Shown here: piece by piece, positions 53,409 through 63,038 of the stretch
How the letters are laid out: every line of letters starts with the position of its first letter
Numbering within the stretch: the stretch's first letter is position 1
Source of the DNA: Bradyrhizobium ivorense
GTDB taxonomy: Bacteria; Pseudomonadota; Alphaproteobacteria; Rhizobiales; Xanthobacteraceae
Reading direction: 5' to 3'
Length of the DNA: 64,000 nucleotides
Assembly (NCBI RefSeq): GCF_900696085.1
Contig: NZ_CAADFC020000005.1
Coordinates: 62,001 to 126,000 of the forward strand
Position numbers and translations under genes: made by a program
Notes under the pieces: generated by a model
The model's database searches: none
Seen by the model: only the letters and a program-made list of their open reading frames with translations
Told to the model about the DNA's origin: nothing

Positions 53409-55343
53409 TCAGCCGCGGCGCTTTTTCTTCTTCTTTCCGGACGCAGCTTTGGTCGGCCACGCCGTGACGCCGACCGCTGCGCCGGTGTGGCCGGGCTTGT
53501 TGCGATGCTTGTTCTTCTTCCCGAAGCCCCGCTCGTCGGTAAATTCTGCGTCGCCCTCGCGCGATGGCTTGCCGTGGTGCTTCGGCCGTGCCGCCTCGCG
53601 CGGCCGTTCGTCTCCACGCGTGTCGCGATCCTCGCGCCGCGGCACATGCGCGCGCTTGTCCGGCGGCGCTTCACCTTGCGGCGCGCCGGCCAGCGGCTCG
53701 ATGCGGATGCTGTCTTCCTTGTCGGGTCGCTGGATCTTGACCGCGAAGGAGTCGGCGACGCGCGCGGAAATCTCGAACTCGGTGACCGTGTCCATGATCT
53801 TGATCGCGCCGATGTCGCGCTTGTCGATGCCGCCGCGGCGGCAGATCATCGGCAGCAGCCAGCGCGCTTCGGCGTTCTTGCGCCGTCCGATCGCGGCGCG
53901 GAACCAGACGCTGTCTTCCGCCATGCCGTGGCGCGCCAAGGACTTGCCCGGCTTCGAGCGCGGTCGCTCCGATCGGTCGTCGCCGCGCGCACGCGCCTTG
54001 TCGCGGCCGCGATCGTCGCGCGACCGGATCTCGCCGGGATCGATGATATCCTCGGGCGACGGCAGCCGCGCGCGATAGAGCCGCGCCAGCGCCGCGGCGA
54101 TCTGCTCCGCGGACCGCTCGGCCAGCAGCGCCTGCGCCAGCACCAGATCGTCGGCGGTCGCCTCCTCGGAAAACACCGCATCCTTCAGCATGCGGTCGTG
54201 ATCGAGCCTGCGGATCTCGTCGGCCTGCGGCGCGGTGCCCCAGAGCGCATCGATGCCGGAGAGATCGAGCAGCAATTCGGCGCGGCGACGGCGTGCCGGC
54301 GGCACCAGCAGCACGCTGACGCCCTTGCGGCCGGCGCGGCCGGTGCGGCCGGAGCGGTGCTGCATCACCTCCGGGTCGTTCGGCAGATCGGCATGGATGA
54401 CGAGGTCGAGGCTCGGCAGATCGATGCCGCGCGCCGCCACGTCGGTCGCAACGCAAACGCGCGAGCGTCCGTCGCGCAGCGATTGCAGCGCCTGGGTGCG
54501 CTCGTTCTGGGTCAACTCGCCCGACAGCGCGACCACGGAGAAGCCGCGCTCGAGCAGCGCCGCCTGCAGATGCCGGACCGCGTCGCGCGTGTTGCAGAAC
54601 ACCAGCGCGCTCGGCGCCTCGAAGAAGCGCAGCACGTTGACGACGGCGTGCTCGACGTCGCCGGGCGCAATCCGGATCGCGCGGTAGTCGATGTCGGCAT
54701 GGCCGCCCTCGTCGCCCGCGACCTCGATCCGGAACGCGTCCTGCTGATACTGCTTTGCCAGCGCGACGATGCCGCGGGGAAACGTCGCCGAGAACAGCAG
54801 GGTGCGGCGCGTCTCCGGCGTCGATTCCAGGATGAATTCCATGTCCTCGCGAAAGCCGAGGTTGAGCATCTCGTCGGCTTCGTCGAGCACGACGGCCTTC
54901 AACTCGGAGGTGTCGAGATGGCCGCGGCGCAGATGATCGCACAGCCGGCCGGGCGTGCCTACCACGATGTGGGCGCCGGCGGCCAGCTCGCGCTGCTCGC
55001 GCCGCGGGTCCATGCCGCCGACGCAGGACACGACGCGCGCGTCCGCGTGCGCATAGAGCCAGGCGAGCTCGCGGTGGACCTGCAACGCAAGCTCGCGCGT
55101 CGGCGCGACGATCAGGGCAAGCGGCGCAGCCGCCGGCGCGAACCGCTCGGCCTCGGCCAGCAGATCGCTCGCCATCGCGAGCCCGTAGGCGACGGTCTTG
55201 CCGGAGCCGGTCTGCGCCGACACCAGCAAGTCGCGGCCGACGGCGTCATCGGCAAGCACGGCGGATTGAACGGGCGTCGGCCGATCGTAGCTGCGCTCGG
55301 CAAGCGCCCGGGCGAGCGGCGGACTGGTGGTCGGGAATGACAC
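53409..55343 (-). CDS. DEAD-box RNA helicase with DbpA-type RNA-binding domain
   Basis: 644 residues from a GTG at 55343 (AAGG upstream; the open frame extends to 55487 without conservation). Q motif RSYDRPTPVQSAVL, motif I AQTGSGKT (43-50), DEAD at 154-157, SAT in LLFSATFPRG, VCVATDVAARGIDLPSL and HRSGRTGRAGR. A DbpA RNA-binding domain is seen as VWFRAAIGRRKNAEARWLLPMICRRGGIDK. The last 90 residues are a basic, Lys/Arg-rich tail ending SGKKKKKRRG. Roles in ribosome assembly or cold adaptation are typical of the family. Confidence 0.95.
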   Translation of the reverse strand: MSFPTTSPPLARALAERSYDRPTPVQSAVLADDAVGRDLLVSAQTGSGKTVAYGLAMASDLLAEAERFAPAAAPLALIVAPTRELALQVHRELAWLYAHADARVVSCVGGMDPRREQRELAAGAHIVVGTPGRLCDHLRRGHLDTSELKAVVLDEADEMLNLGFREDMEFILESTPETRRTLLFSATFPRGIVALAKQYQQDAFRIEVAGDEGGHADIDYRAIRIAPGDVEHAVVNVLRFFEAPSALVFCNTRDAVRHLQAALLERGFSVVALSGELTQNERTQALQSLRDGRSRVCVATDVAARGIDLPSLDLVIHADLPNDPEVMQHRSGRTGRAGRKGVSVLLVPPARRRRAELLLDLSGIDALWGTAPQADEIRRLDHDRMLKDAVFSEEATADDLVLAQALLAERSAEQIAAALARLYRARLPSPEDIIDPGEIRSRDDRGRDKARARGDDRSERPRSKPGKSLARHGMAEDSVWFRAAIGRRKNAEARWLLPMICRRGGIDKRDIGAIKIMDTVTEFEISARVADSFAVKIQRPDKEDSIRIEPLAGAPQGEAPPDKRAHVPRREDRDTRGDERPREAARPKHHGKPSREGDAEFTDERGFGKKNKHRNKPGHTGAAVGVTAWPTKAASGKKKKKRRG

Positions 55344-55934
55344 GGGAAAAACCTTGGTTGGCGCGGCGCAGCGCACCGCGTGACATGAAGCGCCGGGTCC
55401 GGCAAATGGCACGGCCGCGCGCGTAGCGATTTGTGATTTCGGCTGCTTTACGCCAAACCCGGCCAAATCACCATGCCCAAGGGCCAAAAAAGCCCGCGCC
55501 GGGGGTAGATTTGATCGGGCGTGCCGGCCCCGGAGGCGGCCAAGGGGTGTACTCAGCCAATTCGGCTTTCCCCCTAAAACCGGACATTGTCGGGTGACGA
55601 CGGCATGTCGGCTTTCTTCGGCAGATCCAAGGCAACGTGCGGACCAATGCTCCGCAGCAGGCAGGCGCTGCCATTGGACTCAATCCGGCCGCTGTTTGAG
55701 GACGAAGGTATTGGTCCCCAGACGCGATCGTCCGCTCAAATAGACAGCTATGGTGTGCAACACCGGTCGGTTGAGACCGCCGATCGAGCGACGTAGTCTT
55801 TCTCGCCCCGGCTATTTCGACCAGGCGAGGTGGCCAGCACACGTCCCTTGGCGCGCGCTTGACAGCTCGCTTACATTTTCTTCGCTGGCAGCTTATCCTT
55901 GGATTTCAGAGATAGCCGCGAGAGGGAATGCAGC
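55344..55934. other. 591-bp divergent intergenic region
   Basis: Separates the helicase and the winged-helix gene. A 124-codon minus-strand frame at 55468-55842 has no ribosome-binding site or recognisable motif; its CGGACATTGTCGGGTG phrase recurs in related genomes in my memory, so it is more likely repeat-derived. Otherwise I see nothing. Confidence 0.45.
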
Positions 55935-57497
55935 TTGCGTTTTCTTTTTGAGGATTACGCATTGGATACCGACAGGCGCGAACTGCAGCGCGCGACGGAC
56001 GTGGTTGTTGTTACACCCCTGGTGTTCGATCTGCTTGAATACCTGATCCGAAACCGAGAGCGCGTCGTCAGCAAGGACGATCTCATCAACGCGATCTGGA
56101 AGGGCCGCATCGTCTCGGATGCTGCGCTGACGACTCGCCTCAACGCCGCCCGGCGCGCAATCGGCGACACCGGCGAGAAACAGCACTTGATCAAAACATT
56201 GCCGCGCAAGGGTTTCCGCTTCGTTTGCGCAGTGAAGGAAGACCGGAGGCCCGCAAATGAGACGGTTGGCCTAATTGAGCGAACCGGCGAAGCGCCGCCG
56301 CGCCTGTCCATCGTCGTGCTACCCTTCGCGAACCTGAGCGGTGATCGTGAGCAGGACTATTTCGCGGACGGTATAACCGAGAGTCTGACCACGGACCTGT
56401 CGCGCATCGGTGGTTCATTTGTAATGGCACAGAACAGCGCCGTCTCATACAAGGGCAGAGCTGTCGATGTGCGCCAAGTCGGCCGCGAATTGAATGTTCG
56501 CTACGTGCTCGAAGGCTCAGTGCAACGCAGCGGCAAGCGACTTCGGATGAATGTTCAGCTGATCGATGCCAGGAGCGGCCAGCATCTTTGGGCCGAGCGC
56601 TTCGAGAAGCCTGTCGTCGACCTGTTCGATATGCAGGACGAAATCGTGTCGAGCCTCGCCGGTACATTAGGTGCCCAGCTCATCGAGGCTGAGGCGCGAC
56701 GAGCCGAGCATACGCTGCATCCCGATGCGATGGACTTGTGCTTCCAGGGCCGGGCCTGGTTGATGAAGGGGATTAGCCTTGAATGCGTGACGCAAGCGCG
56801 GGGCTTCTTCGAACGCTCGCTGGAGTTCGATCCGGGCAACGTCGAAGCAATGATTGGTCTGGCAAATGTTGATACGGTAGTTGGAGGTAGCTTTACGACG
56901 GATGATGGGCCCGCGCGGCTTGCGGCGGCCGAGGCGATGGTGAACAAGGTATTGTCGATTAGGCCGAACAGTGCCTCAGCCCACATGGCTCGGGGTTGGG
57001 TCCAGACCTTTACGAACCGGGCCGCCCAAGGCATCCGTGAGTTCGAACATGCGTTGGCGCTGGCTCCGAATTTGGTCCTCGCTCATGCAGCCCTTGGTTT
57101 CGCCAAATCCTACATAGGTCGCGCTACCGAGACCGAACGCCATATACTCGAAGCTTTGCGGCTCTCTCCTCGCGACGTTTTCGCCTACCAGTGGGCGTGT
57201 TTTGCGGGCGTGGCCAAGCTGCTGCTTGGTTCAGACGTCGAGGCCGTCAGTTGGCTGCGACGAAGCACCGAGGCGAACCGTAACTTTCATCTCGCTCATT
57301 TATCGCTCGCCGCTGCCTTGGCCTTGACCGGCGCGCTCGATGAGGCGCGAACTGCTGCGAGAACGGGACTTGCGCTCAACTCAGGTTTCACCATTCGTCG
57401 CTTGCTCGCAGCTCAACAAAGCGACAATCCAATTTACCTTGCCGGGCTGCAGCGCTTGTGTGAAGGCTGGCGCCTCGCCGGCGTGCCGGAAGGGTGA
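55935..57497 (+). CDS. Winged-helix / TolB-like (FlgO-type) / TPR protein
   Basis: 520 residues from a TTG at 55935 with GAGAGGGA 7 bases upstream; this gives MRFLFEDYALDTDRRELQR, the usual N-terminus of the group. OmpR-type winged helix at about 5-100 (VFDLLEYLIRNRERVVSKDDLINAIWKGRIVSDAALTTRLNAARRAIGD). A TolB/FlgO-like domain at about 120-245 (LSIVVLPFANLSGDREQDYFADGITESLTTDLSRI, VRYVLEGSVQRSGKRLRMNVQLIDA). TPR-like helices to the end. Such proteins are often mislabelled as adenylate cyclases; no cyclase domain is present. Its base composition is visibly less GC-rich than its neighbours, hinting at later acquisition. Confidence 0.9.
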   Translation: MRFLFEDYALDTDRRELQRATDVVVVTPLVFDLLEYLIRNRERVVSKDDLINAIWKGRIVSDAALTTRLNAARRAIGDTGEKQHLIKTLPRKGFRFVCAVKEDRRPANETVGLIERTGEAPPRLSIVVLPFANLSGDREQDYFADGITESLTTDLSRIGGSFVMAQNSAVSYKGRAVDVRQVGRELNVRYVLEGSVQRSGKRLRMNVQLIDARSGQHLWAERFEKPVVDLFDMQDEIVSSLAGTLGAQLIEAEARRAEHTLHPDAMDLCFQGRAWLMKGISLECVTQARGFFERSLEFDPGNVEAMIGLANVDTVVGGSFTTDDGPARLAAAEAMVNKVLSIRPNSASAHMARGWVQTFTNRAAQGIREFEHALALAPNLVLAHAALGFAKSYIGRATETERHILEALRLSPRDVFAYQWACFAGVAKLLLGSDVEAVSWLRRSTEANRNFHLAHLSLAAALALTGALDEARTAARTGLALNSGFTIRRLLAAQQSDNPIYLAGLQRLCEGWRLAGVPEG

Positions 57498-57644
57498 TCG
57501 GCGCTTCCGGGCAGCAGCCGACTTCAGCGCGTTCCTGCCTGCGTCGGTTTTGGCGCGATGGACGCTGCTTTGATAGAGTTGCGCGCAGGTCCGCCTTTCG
57601 ATCGGGCCAGTAGAGAGGCCGTCAACCGGGTTCAGAACGAATGA

Positions 57645-58400
57645 TCAACCGCCCGCCCGCGCGCGGCGCAGCCATTCGTTCAGGTCGATGCGGCCGAGAC
57701 GCGCGTCGCCGAGCGGCACCAGCGAAAGCTGCTCGACGCGGCCGCCCCAGTAGAGGGCATCGGGGTCGCGCACGACCTGGCGCGGGTCGCCGACCGCCTT
57801 CAGGTAGCGGGTGACGATTTCATCCAACGGCGCCCGGTCGGGGCCGGCAATGTCGACGATGCCGTTGCGCGGCGGCTCGAGCGCGATATCCGCGACCAGG
57901 GCGGACACCTCTTCCGCCGCGATCGGCTGGAACAGGCCGGGCGAGAGTTTCACGGTGTTGCCGACCGCGCCTGCGTCGGCGATGGCGCCGATGAATTCCA
58001 TGAACTGGGTGGCGCGGATGATCGTGTAGGGAATGCCGGACGCCTCGATCAGCTTCTCCTGCGCGACCTTGGCGCGGAAATAGCCGTTCTCCGGCGTGCG
58101 GTCGGTGTTGACGATGGAGAGCGCGACGTGATGCCGGACACCTGCGGCGGACTCGGCCGCGAGCAGGTTGCGACCGGCGGTCTCGAAGAATTCCAGCACC
58201 GCCTTGTTCTCGAACGAGGGCGAGTTGGCGAGGTCGATCACGGTCGCCGTGCCCGCCATGGCCTCCTTGAGGCCCTCGCCGGTGATGATGTCGATTCCGC
58301 TCTTGGACGATGCGGCGACCACCTCGTGGCCGCGCTCGCGCAGGATTGCGACTGTCTTGGAGCCGATCAGGCCGGTCCCGCCGATCACGACGATCTTCAT
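57645..58400 (-). CDS. NmrA-like NAD(P)-binding SDR-family protein
   Basis: 251 residues. Atypical SDR: MKIVVIGGTGLIGSKTVAILRERGHEV, then ATVIDLANSPSFENKAVLEFF and GVRHHVALSIV, and TIIRATQFMEFIGAIAD. No YxxxK catalytic pair is obvious, so NmrA-like binding or weak reductase activity fits. AGGAGTG upstream of the ATG. Monocistronic. Confidence 0.93.
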   Translation of the reverse strand: MKIVVIGGTGLIGSKTVAILRERGHEVVAASSKSGIDIITGEGLKEAMAGTATVIDLANSPSFENKAVLEFFETAGRNLLAAESAAGVRHHVALSIVNTDRTPENGYFRAKVAQEKLIEASGIPYTIIRATQFMEFIGAIADAGAVGNTVKLSPGLFQPIAAEEVSALVADIALEPPRNGIVDIAGPDRAPLDEIVTRYLKAVGDPRQVVRDPDALYWGGRVEQLSLVPLGDARLGRIDLNEWLRRARAGG

Positions 58401-58416
58401 AGTGGCACTCCTATGA

Positions 58417-58592
58417 TCCTGAGAGGATGTGAGGCTTTACACTCACCCACTGTTGTCGTCGCCCGGCCTGTGCGCAATTGCGCACATGGACCGGGCGACC
58501 CAGTGCGCCGCGGCATATCGGCTCAAGCACGACCGCCTCTGGAATACTGGATCACCCGCATGCGCGGGTGATGACACCGAGCAAGCTGAGCA
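58417..58592. repeat. 176-bp twin-palindrome repeat, copy B
   Basis: TCCTGAGAGGATGTGAGGCTTT, GTGCGCAATTGCGCAC, CCGGGCGACCCAGTGCG, GGCTCAAGCAC, TCTGGAATACTGGATCACCC, TCACCCGCATGCGCGGGTGA, GCTGAGCAAA. Same order and orientation as 53228-53402. Located just upstream of the NmrA-like gene. Confidence 0.9.
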
Positions 58593-58810
58593 AACCAGTC
58601 CGTCACCCTAAGGTGCGCGATAGCACGATATCATGAAGTACGGATCTATGGCGAGTTGGCCGACCAGTCAGCAATGCTGATCGTTCACGGACGACATCAA
58701 ACGTCACAAAACCCAGCCCGCTAACGGACGACGATGCAGCCGTCATATTTCCGCTCGCGCGCAAATGGTGATATCGTGTCCGCTTTCATCGACGACACGG
58801 AGCGGGTCCC

Positions 58811-60394
58811 ATGACGCGGTTTCCTCTCACTGTGGTCCTTGGCCTGGTTGCCGCGACCATTTCGCAACCTGCCGCCGCACATTCGGCCGAACAACAGCTC
58901 GGCACCGTGCACTTCACAACGTCCTGCACGCCGCAGGCGCAGGAGCTGTTCGACCAGGCGATGCGGTATCAGCACTCGTTCTGGTACAGCGCATCGCGGC
59001 GCACCTTCGAGGAGGCGCTCAAGGAAGACCCGCAATGCGGCATCGCCTATTGGGGGATCGCGCTCAGCTATCTCTACAATCCGCACGCGCCGCCGCCGCC
59101 GGAGAACCTTCCGCTCGGGCTGGAGGCGGTGAAGAAGGGCCAGGCGGTGGGCGCGAAGACGGACCGCGAGCGGGATTACATCGATGCGATCGCCGCGATG
59201 TATGTCGACTACGACAAGGTCGATCACCGCACCCGCGTGCAGCGATTCCTCGCCGCCGAAGAGCAGGTGGCGAGCCGCTATGCCGACGATGACGAGGCCC
59301 AGATCGCGTATGCAATCACGCTCAACGTCGCGGCTCTGCCGACCGACAAGACCTACGCCAACCAGCTGAAGGGCGCGGCGCTGCTGGAGCCGATCTTCAA
59401 GCGCCAGCCCGACCATCCCGGCGTCGCTCATTATCTGATCCATCTCTACGACTATCCGGCGCTGGCGGAGAAGGGTCTCGACGCGGCGACGCGCTATTCG
59501 AAGATCGCGGCCCATGCGCCGCATGCCCAGCACATGCCGTCGCATATCTTCACCCGGGTCGGCTACTGGAAGGAGTCGATCGCCTCGAACAAGGAATCGG
59601 CGCGGATCGCCAAGGATGATGGCGAGCAGCAGGATCAGGCCCACGCCATGGACTACCTGGTCTATGCCTATCTCCAGCTCGGCCAGGACGAGGAGGCGCG
59701 CGCCGTCGTCGACGAACTCGGCCAGATGCAATTCAGGCTCGAGCGGTTCGCCGGACCGTACGCGGTCGCGGCAAGCCAGGCGCGCTATGTGTTCGAACGC
59801 GGCGACTGGAAGGCCGCCGCCGCGCTGCAGCCGAAACAGACCAAGTACGCTTACGCGGATGCGATCACCTACTTTGCGCGAGCGGTCGGCGCCGCGCGCT
59901 CCGGTGATCCGGCTGCCGCCCAGGGCGATGTCGCCAAGCTCGCCGAGCTGCGCGACAAGCTCAAGGAGGCGAAAGACGCCTACTGGTCCAACATCGTCGA
60001 CATCCAGCGCCAGGTCGCGAGCGCATGGATCCTCTACGCCGAGGGCAAGCACGACGCGGCGCTCGAGGCGATGAATGCCGCCGCGGAGGCGGAAGACAAG
60101 ACCGACAAGCATCCGGTGACGCCGGGGCCGCTGGCACCGGCGCGCGAGCTCTACGGGGCGATGCTGCTCGACGATGGCAAGGCCAAGGAAGCGCTTGCCG
60201 CCTATGAGGCCGTGCTCAAGAAGGAGCCCAACCGGTTGGCGGCCTACATCGGGATGAGCAAGAGCGCCAAGGCGGCCGGCGACCAGGCCAAGACCGGAGA
60301 ATGCGCGGCGCAGATCGCCCGGCTCACCGCGGATGCCAACGTGTCGCGACCGGACCTGATCGAGCTCCGGCAGACAACCGGAAGCAAGCTGTGA
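58811..60394 (+). CDS. Exported TPR protein
   Basis: 527 residues with signal peptide (TRFPLTVVLGLVAATISQPAAA). Repeated TPR-like units (LFDQAMRYQHSFWYSASRRTFEEALKEDPQCGIAYWGIALSYLY, LEPIFKRQPDHPGVAHYLIHLYDYP, ESARIAKDDGEQQDQAHAMDYLVYAYLQLGQDEEARAVV, AYEAVLKKEPNRLAAYIGMS). HYLIHLYDYP and PSHIFTRVGYWKES motifs recur in a family of uncharacterised periplasmic TPR proteins. GGAGCGGG precedes the ATG. Coupled by a 1-bp overlap to the next gene. Confidence 0.92.
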   Translation: MTRFPLTVVLGLVAATISQPAAAHSAEQQLGTVHFTTSCTPQAQELFDQAMRYQHSFWYSASRRTFEEALKEDPQCGIAYWGIALSYLYNPHAPPPPENLPLGLEAVKKGQAVGAKTDRERDYIDAIAAMYVDYDKVDHRTRVQRFLAAEEQVASRYADDDEAQIAYAITLNVAALPTDKTYANQLKGAALLEPIFKRQPDHPGVAHYLIHLYDYPALAEKGLDAATRYSKIAAHAPHAQHMPSHIFTRVGYWKESIASNKESARIAKDDGEQQDQAHAMDYLVYAYLQLGQDEEARAVVDELGQMQFRLERFAGPYAVAASQARYVFERGDWKAAAALQPKQTKYAYADAITYFARAVGAARSGDPAAAQGDVAKLAELRDKLKEAKDAYWSNIVDIQRQVASAWILYAEGKHDAALEAMNAAAEAEDKTDKHPVTPGPLAPARELYGAMLLDDGKAKEALAAYEAVLKKEPNRLAAYIGMSKSAKAAGDQAKTGECAAQIARLTADANVSRPDLIELRQTTGSKL

Positions 60395-60798
60395 TGCGAC
60401 GGACCATCAGGCGCGACGGTTGGGCGGTGCTGCTCGGCACCGTCGCGCTCTGTCTTTGTCACGCCCCTCGGCTCAACGCGATGGAGTTCCTCGCGCAGGC
60501 CGGCGTGCTGGGCGAATGGGAATTGACCGGCAATCTCAGCGAAAGCGAGCCGGGACCGGGCAAGCAATTTTCCGGTCCGCTGAAGATGAAGCACGTCGGG
60601 ATCTGCACCCAGGACGGTCCGGACGAACGCGCCGGCGAGATCAGGCTGCAATTCGCCGGCTCCGACTCACAGGTGACGGCGGAGCTGGTGCTGGATGATG
60701 CACCCTGCAAATACAGCGCCCGCAAGACGCACGCCTATGAGGGGACGCTGTCGTGCGCGGGCCGCGCGCCCGTGCCGATGCTGGTGTGGCTCAGATAG
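60394..60798 (+). CDS. Small exported protein downstream of the TPR gene
   Basis: 134 residues, signal peptide (about 1-29, ending CHAPRLNA). Mature domain GVLGEWELTGNLSESEPGPG, MKHVGICTQDGPDERAGEI, then two cysteines spanning CKYSARKTHAYEGTLSC. Probably a small beta-barrel periplasmic protein. Start overlaps the TPR stop (TGATG). No family recognised. Confidence 0.75.
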   Translation: MRRTIRRDGWAVLLGTVALCLCHAPRLNAMEFLAQAGVLGEWELTGNLSESEPGPGKQFSGPLKMKHVGICTQDGPDERAGEIRLQFAGSDSQVTAELVLDDAPCKYSARKTHAYEGTLSCAGRAPVPMLVWLR

Positions 60799-60828
60799 GC
60801 CGAGCGCGAGCGGCGTGCGGAGACAGGC

Positions 60829-61066
60829 CCTCACCCCAACCCCCTCACTCAGCCGATCTTGCTTGAGGCTGCACGGGAGGTGGGAGGGCTCTCTCCCCCC
60901 TTGCGGGGGAGAGTTGGAGAGAGGGGTAAGCCACAAACACCGCCCGTGCGGCTTACCCCTCTCCCTAACCCTCCCCCGCAAGGGGGGAGGGAACCCATCC
61001 GGTGGTGCCTTCCTGACCTGTAAGCCCTCGCACCAGATGTGCGCATGCCCTAGCGTAAGAACGGGG
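60829..61066. repeat. CCTCTCCC-type element(s) with paired arms
   Basis: A partial GCCCTCACCCCAACCCCC piece, then paired arms GGCTCTCTCCCCCTTGCGGG... (60888-60932) and its complement GGCTTACCCCTCTCCCTAACC... (60950-60993) around an 17-bp centre. Same family as 47280-47451. Fills the gap between converging genes. Confidence 0.75.
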
Positions 61067-61138
61067 AGAGGGGCACAAGCGCCGTCGCCGTTCGACCTAA
61101 CCTCACCACACTATAGGAGAGCCGCGTCGACGGGTTTC

Positions 61139-61693
61139 TCAGGAAAACTCGTTCCAGCTGATGCGACGGGCGTCGAGGTCGCCGAGCACGACCGGATCGT
61201 GGATGTTGCGCACGCTCTGAAAACCGCTGCGCAGGTAGATCAAGGGATCGACCGCGGTGGCGGCGCGGACGTGCTTGACCTCGCCGATGAAGACCGAGTG
61301 CGTCTTGGTCTCGAGCTCCTGGGTCAGCACGCAGTCGAAAGCCGCGACCGCGTCCTCCAGCACCGGGGCGCCGGTGGCGCCGACCGTCCAGTTGCCAAAC
61401 GCAAAACGGTCGTCGCCGTTGACGCCCTTCTGGCCCGAAAAGGTCAGCGCCAGCAGCGCGTGCTCCTCGTTCAGGAAGTTGATGACGAAATGGCGCTCCT
61501 CGCGGATGCGGGCATGGGCGCTGGCATTCCGGTTAACGCAAACCAGGACCGAGGGCGGGTTGTCGGACAGCGAGCAGGCCGAGGTCACGGTCAGCCCGGT
61601 GCGCTGCCCAGCCTCCCGACCGACCGTCACCAGCGCAACCGCGCCGGCGCAATGGCGCATCGCCTGCTTGAAACTCTGTGCGTCGACCGTCAT
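61139..61693 (-). CDS. Flavin reductase-domain protein (HpaC-like)
   Basis: 184 residues. FMN-binding split-barrel reductase: SFKQAMRHCAGAVALVTVG, GLTVTSACSLSDNPPSVLVCVNRNASAH, HFVINFLNEEHALLALTFSG and LETKTHSVFIGEVKHV. It supplies reduced flavin to a partner monooxygenase, most likely the LLM-class enzyme at 61775 (81 bp upstream in the same direction). Confidence 0.95.
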   Translation of the reverse strand: MTVDAQSFKQAMRHCAGAVALVTVGREAGQRTGLTVTSACSLSDNPPSVLVCVNRNASAHARIREERHFVINFLNEEHALLALTFSGQKGVNGDDRFAFGNWTVGATGAPVLEDAVAAFDCVLTQELETKTHSVFIGEVKHVRAATAVDPLIYLRSGFQSVRNIHDPVVLGDLDARRISWNEFS

Positions 61694-61774
61694 TCCGCCA
61701 ACCTCGGTAGCAAAAAACTCCGCTTAAGATATGGAACACGGGGTGCGAGGCAAGCCCCGCACCCCGCGCAGCAG

Positions 61775-62875
61775 TCATGCAGCCTTCTCGAACTCGGCGC
61801 CGAGATGCTTGAGCTTCGGCATCACCTCGTTCTTGAGCAGGTCCAGGGAGTGCCGCCAGGCTTCCGGCTTGTGCTTGTAGTCGAAGCCGAACACCAGGAG
61901 CACGCCGAAACCGCCGACCTCCTGGTAGATTTGCTCGATCTTCTCGGTGACAGTCTTGGGCGAGCCGACGATCCAATTCCGGCGCGCGCAATATTCGACG
62001 GTGACATCGCTGTCAGGCACGTCGGGCGCGTGCTTCAGATAGTCCTTGAAGCCGAAATGGCCTAGCAACGGCAGGAAGTATTCGCTCATCATCCGGCCCA
62101 TCATGTCGCCGGTCGAGAGCCGCCACGCCTCCTCGTCGGTATCGGCGACGAACACCTCGCGCACCAGCCGCCAGTCCTTGCGGCTCGGCTTGCGGCCGGT
62201 CTTGGCGGCGCCGGCTTCCACCGAGTCCCAATGGCTGCCGACATAGGCCGGGTTGAGGTTGAGGCTCATCGGGATGAAGCCGCGCTCGCCGGCAAGCTTG
62301 AGCGTGTCGGAATTCTTCGACAGACCGGCGACGCCGATCGGCGGATGCGGCGCTTGCAGCGGCTTGATGTGCGGCTTGAGGAAGTCGAACATGGTGTCCG
62401 GCTTCGTCACCGTCCAGAACTTGCCCTTGTGGGTCCAGGGCCCCGGCTCGGTCCACATCTTCAGGATGATCTCCAGCGCCTCGCGGGTCATGTCGCGGTT
62501 CTGGCCGGACATGCCGTCGACGTTGAACATCGCCCAGTCGCTCGGCAGGCCGCTCGCCGCCACGCCAAAGTTCATCCGCCCGTTCGAGAGGTGATCGAGC
62601 ATCGCGACGCGGTTGGCGAGCTCGGCGGGGTGGTGATAGGGCAGCAGGAAGCCGCCGGGGCCGATGCGCAAATTCTTTGTCTGCATCAGCGCCTGCGCCA
62701 TCAAGAGATCGGGCGACGGATGCGGCTCCCACGGCGCGGTGTGGTGCTCGCCGATCCAGGCCTCCTGATAGCCGAGCTCATCGAGCCAGCGCAGGGTCTG
62801 CAGGTCCCAGTCGTGGCCCTCCTTCAATCCGCACTCCGGCGGATGCGAGGGCATGGTGAAATAGCCAAGCTCCAT
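61775..62875 (-). CDS. LLM-class flavin-dependent monooxygenase (luciferase-like)
   Basis: 366 residues. Bacterial luciferase-like TIM barrel: MELGYFTMPSHPPE, EAWIGEHHTAPWEPHPSPDLLMAQALMQT, RIGPGGFLLPYHHPAELANRVAMLDHLSNGRMNFGVAASGLPSDW, IGSP-like RNWIVGSPKTVTEKIEQIY near the end. With the flavin reductase it forms a two-component FMN monooxygenase. AAGGAAAC precedes the ATG. Confidence 0.95.
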   Translation of the reverse strand: MELGYFTMPSHPPECGLKEGHDWDLQTLRWLDELGYQEAWIGEHHTAPWEPHPSPDLLMAQALMQTKNLRIGPGGFLLPYHHPAELANRVAMLDHLSNGRMNFGVAASGLPSDWAMFNVDGMSGQNRDMTREALEIILKMWTEPGPWTHKGKFWTVTKPDTMFDFLKPHIKPLQAPHPPIGVAGLSKNSDTLKLAGERGFIPMSLNLNPAYVGSHWDSVEAGAAKTGRKPSRKDWRLVREVFVADTDEEAWRLSTGDMMGRMMSEYFLPLLGHFGFKDYLKHAPDVPDSDVTVEYCARRNWIVGSPKTVTEKIEQIYQEVGGFGVLLVFGFDYKHKPEAWRHSLDLLKNEVMPKLKHLGAEFEKAA

Positions 62876-63038
62876 GTGCGTTTCCTTCTGGCTTTACGGT
62901 TGAGATGCAATGCGTCTTGCCGCGCATTCGCAGCACATTGAGCAAGCGCTGTGCCATCGTGAAAATCGCAGGGAAGGAAGCGAAATGCGGCGCTTTCGGC
63001 CGGCTGCACACGGTGGTTGGGGGTTGGTCAGGTCGTTG

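Noticed and set aside
55468..55842. 124-codon minus-strand gene
   Set aside because: No ribosome-binding site, no motif, and sequence phrases typical of dispersed repeats.
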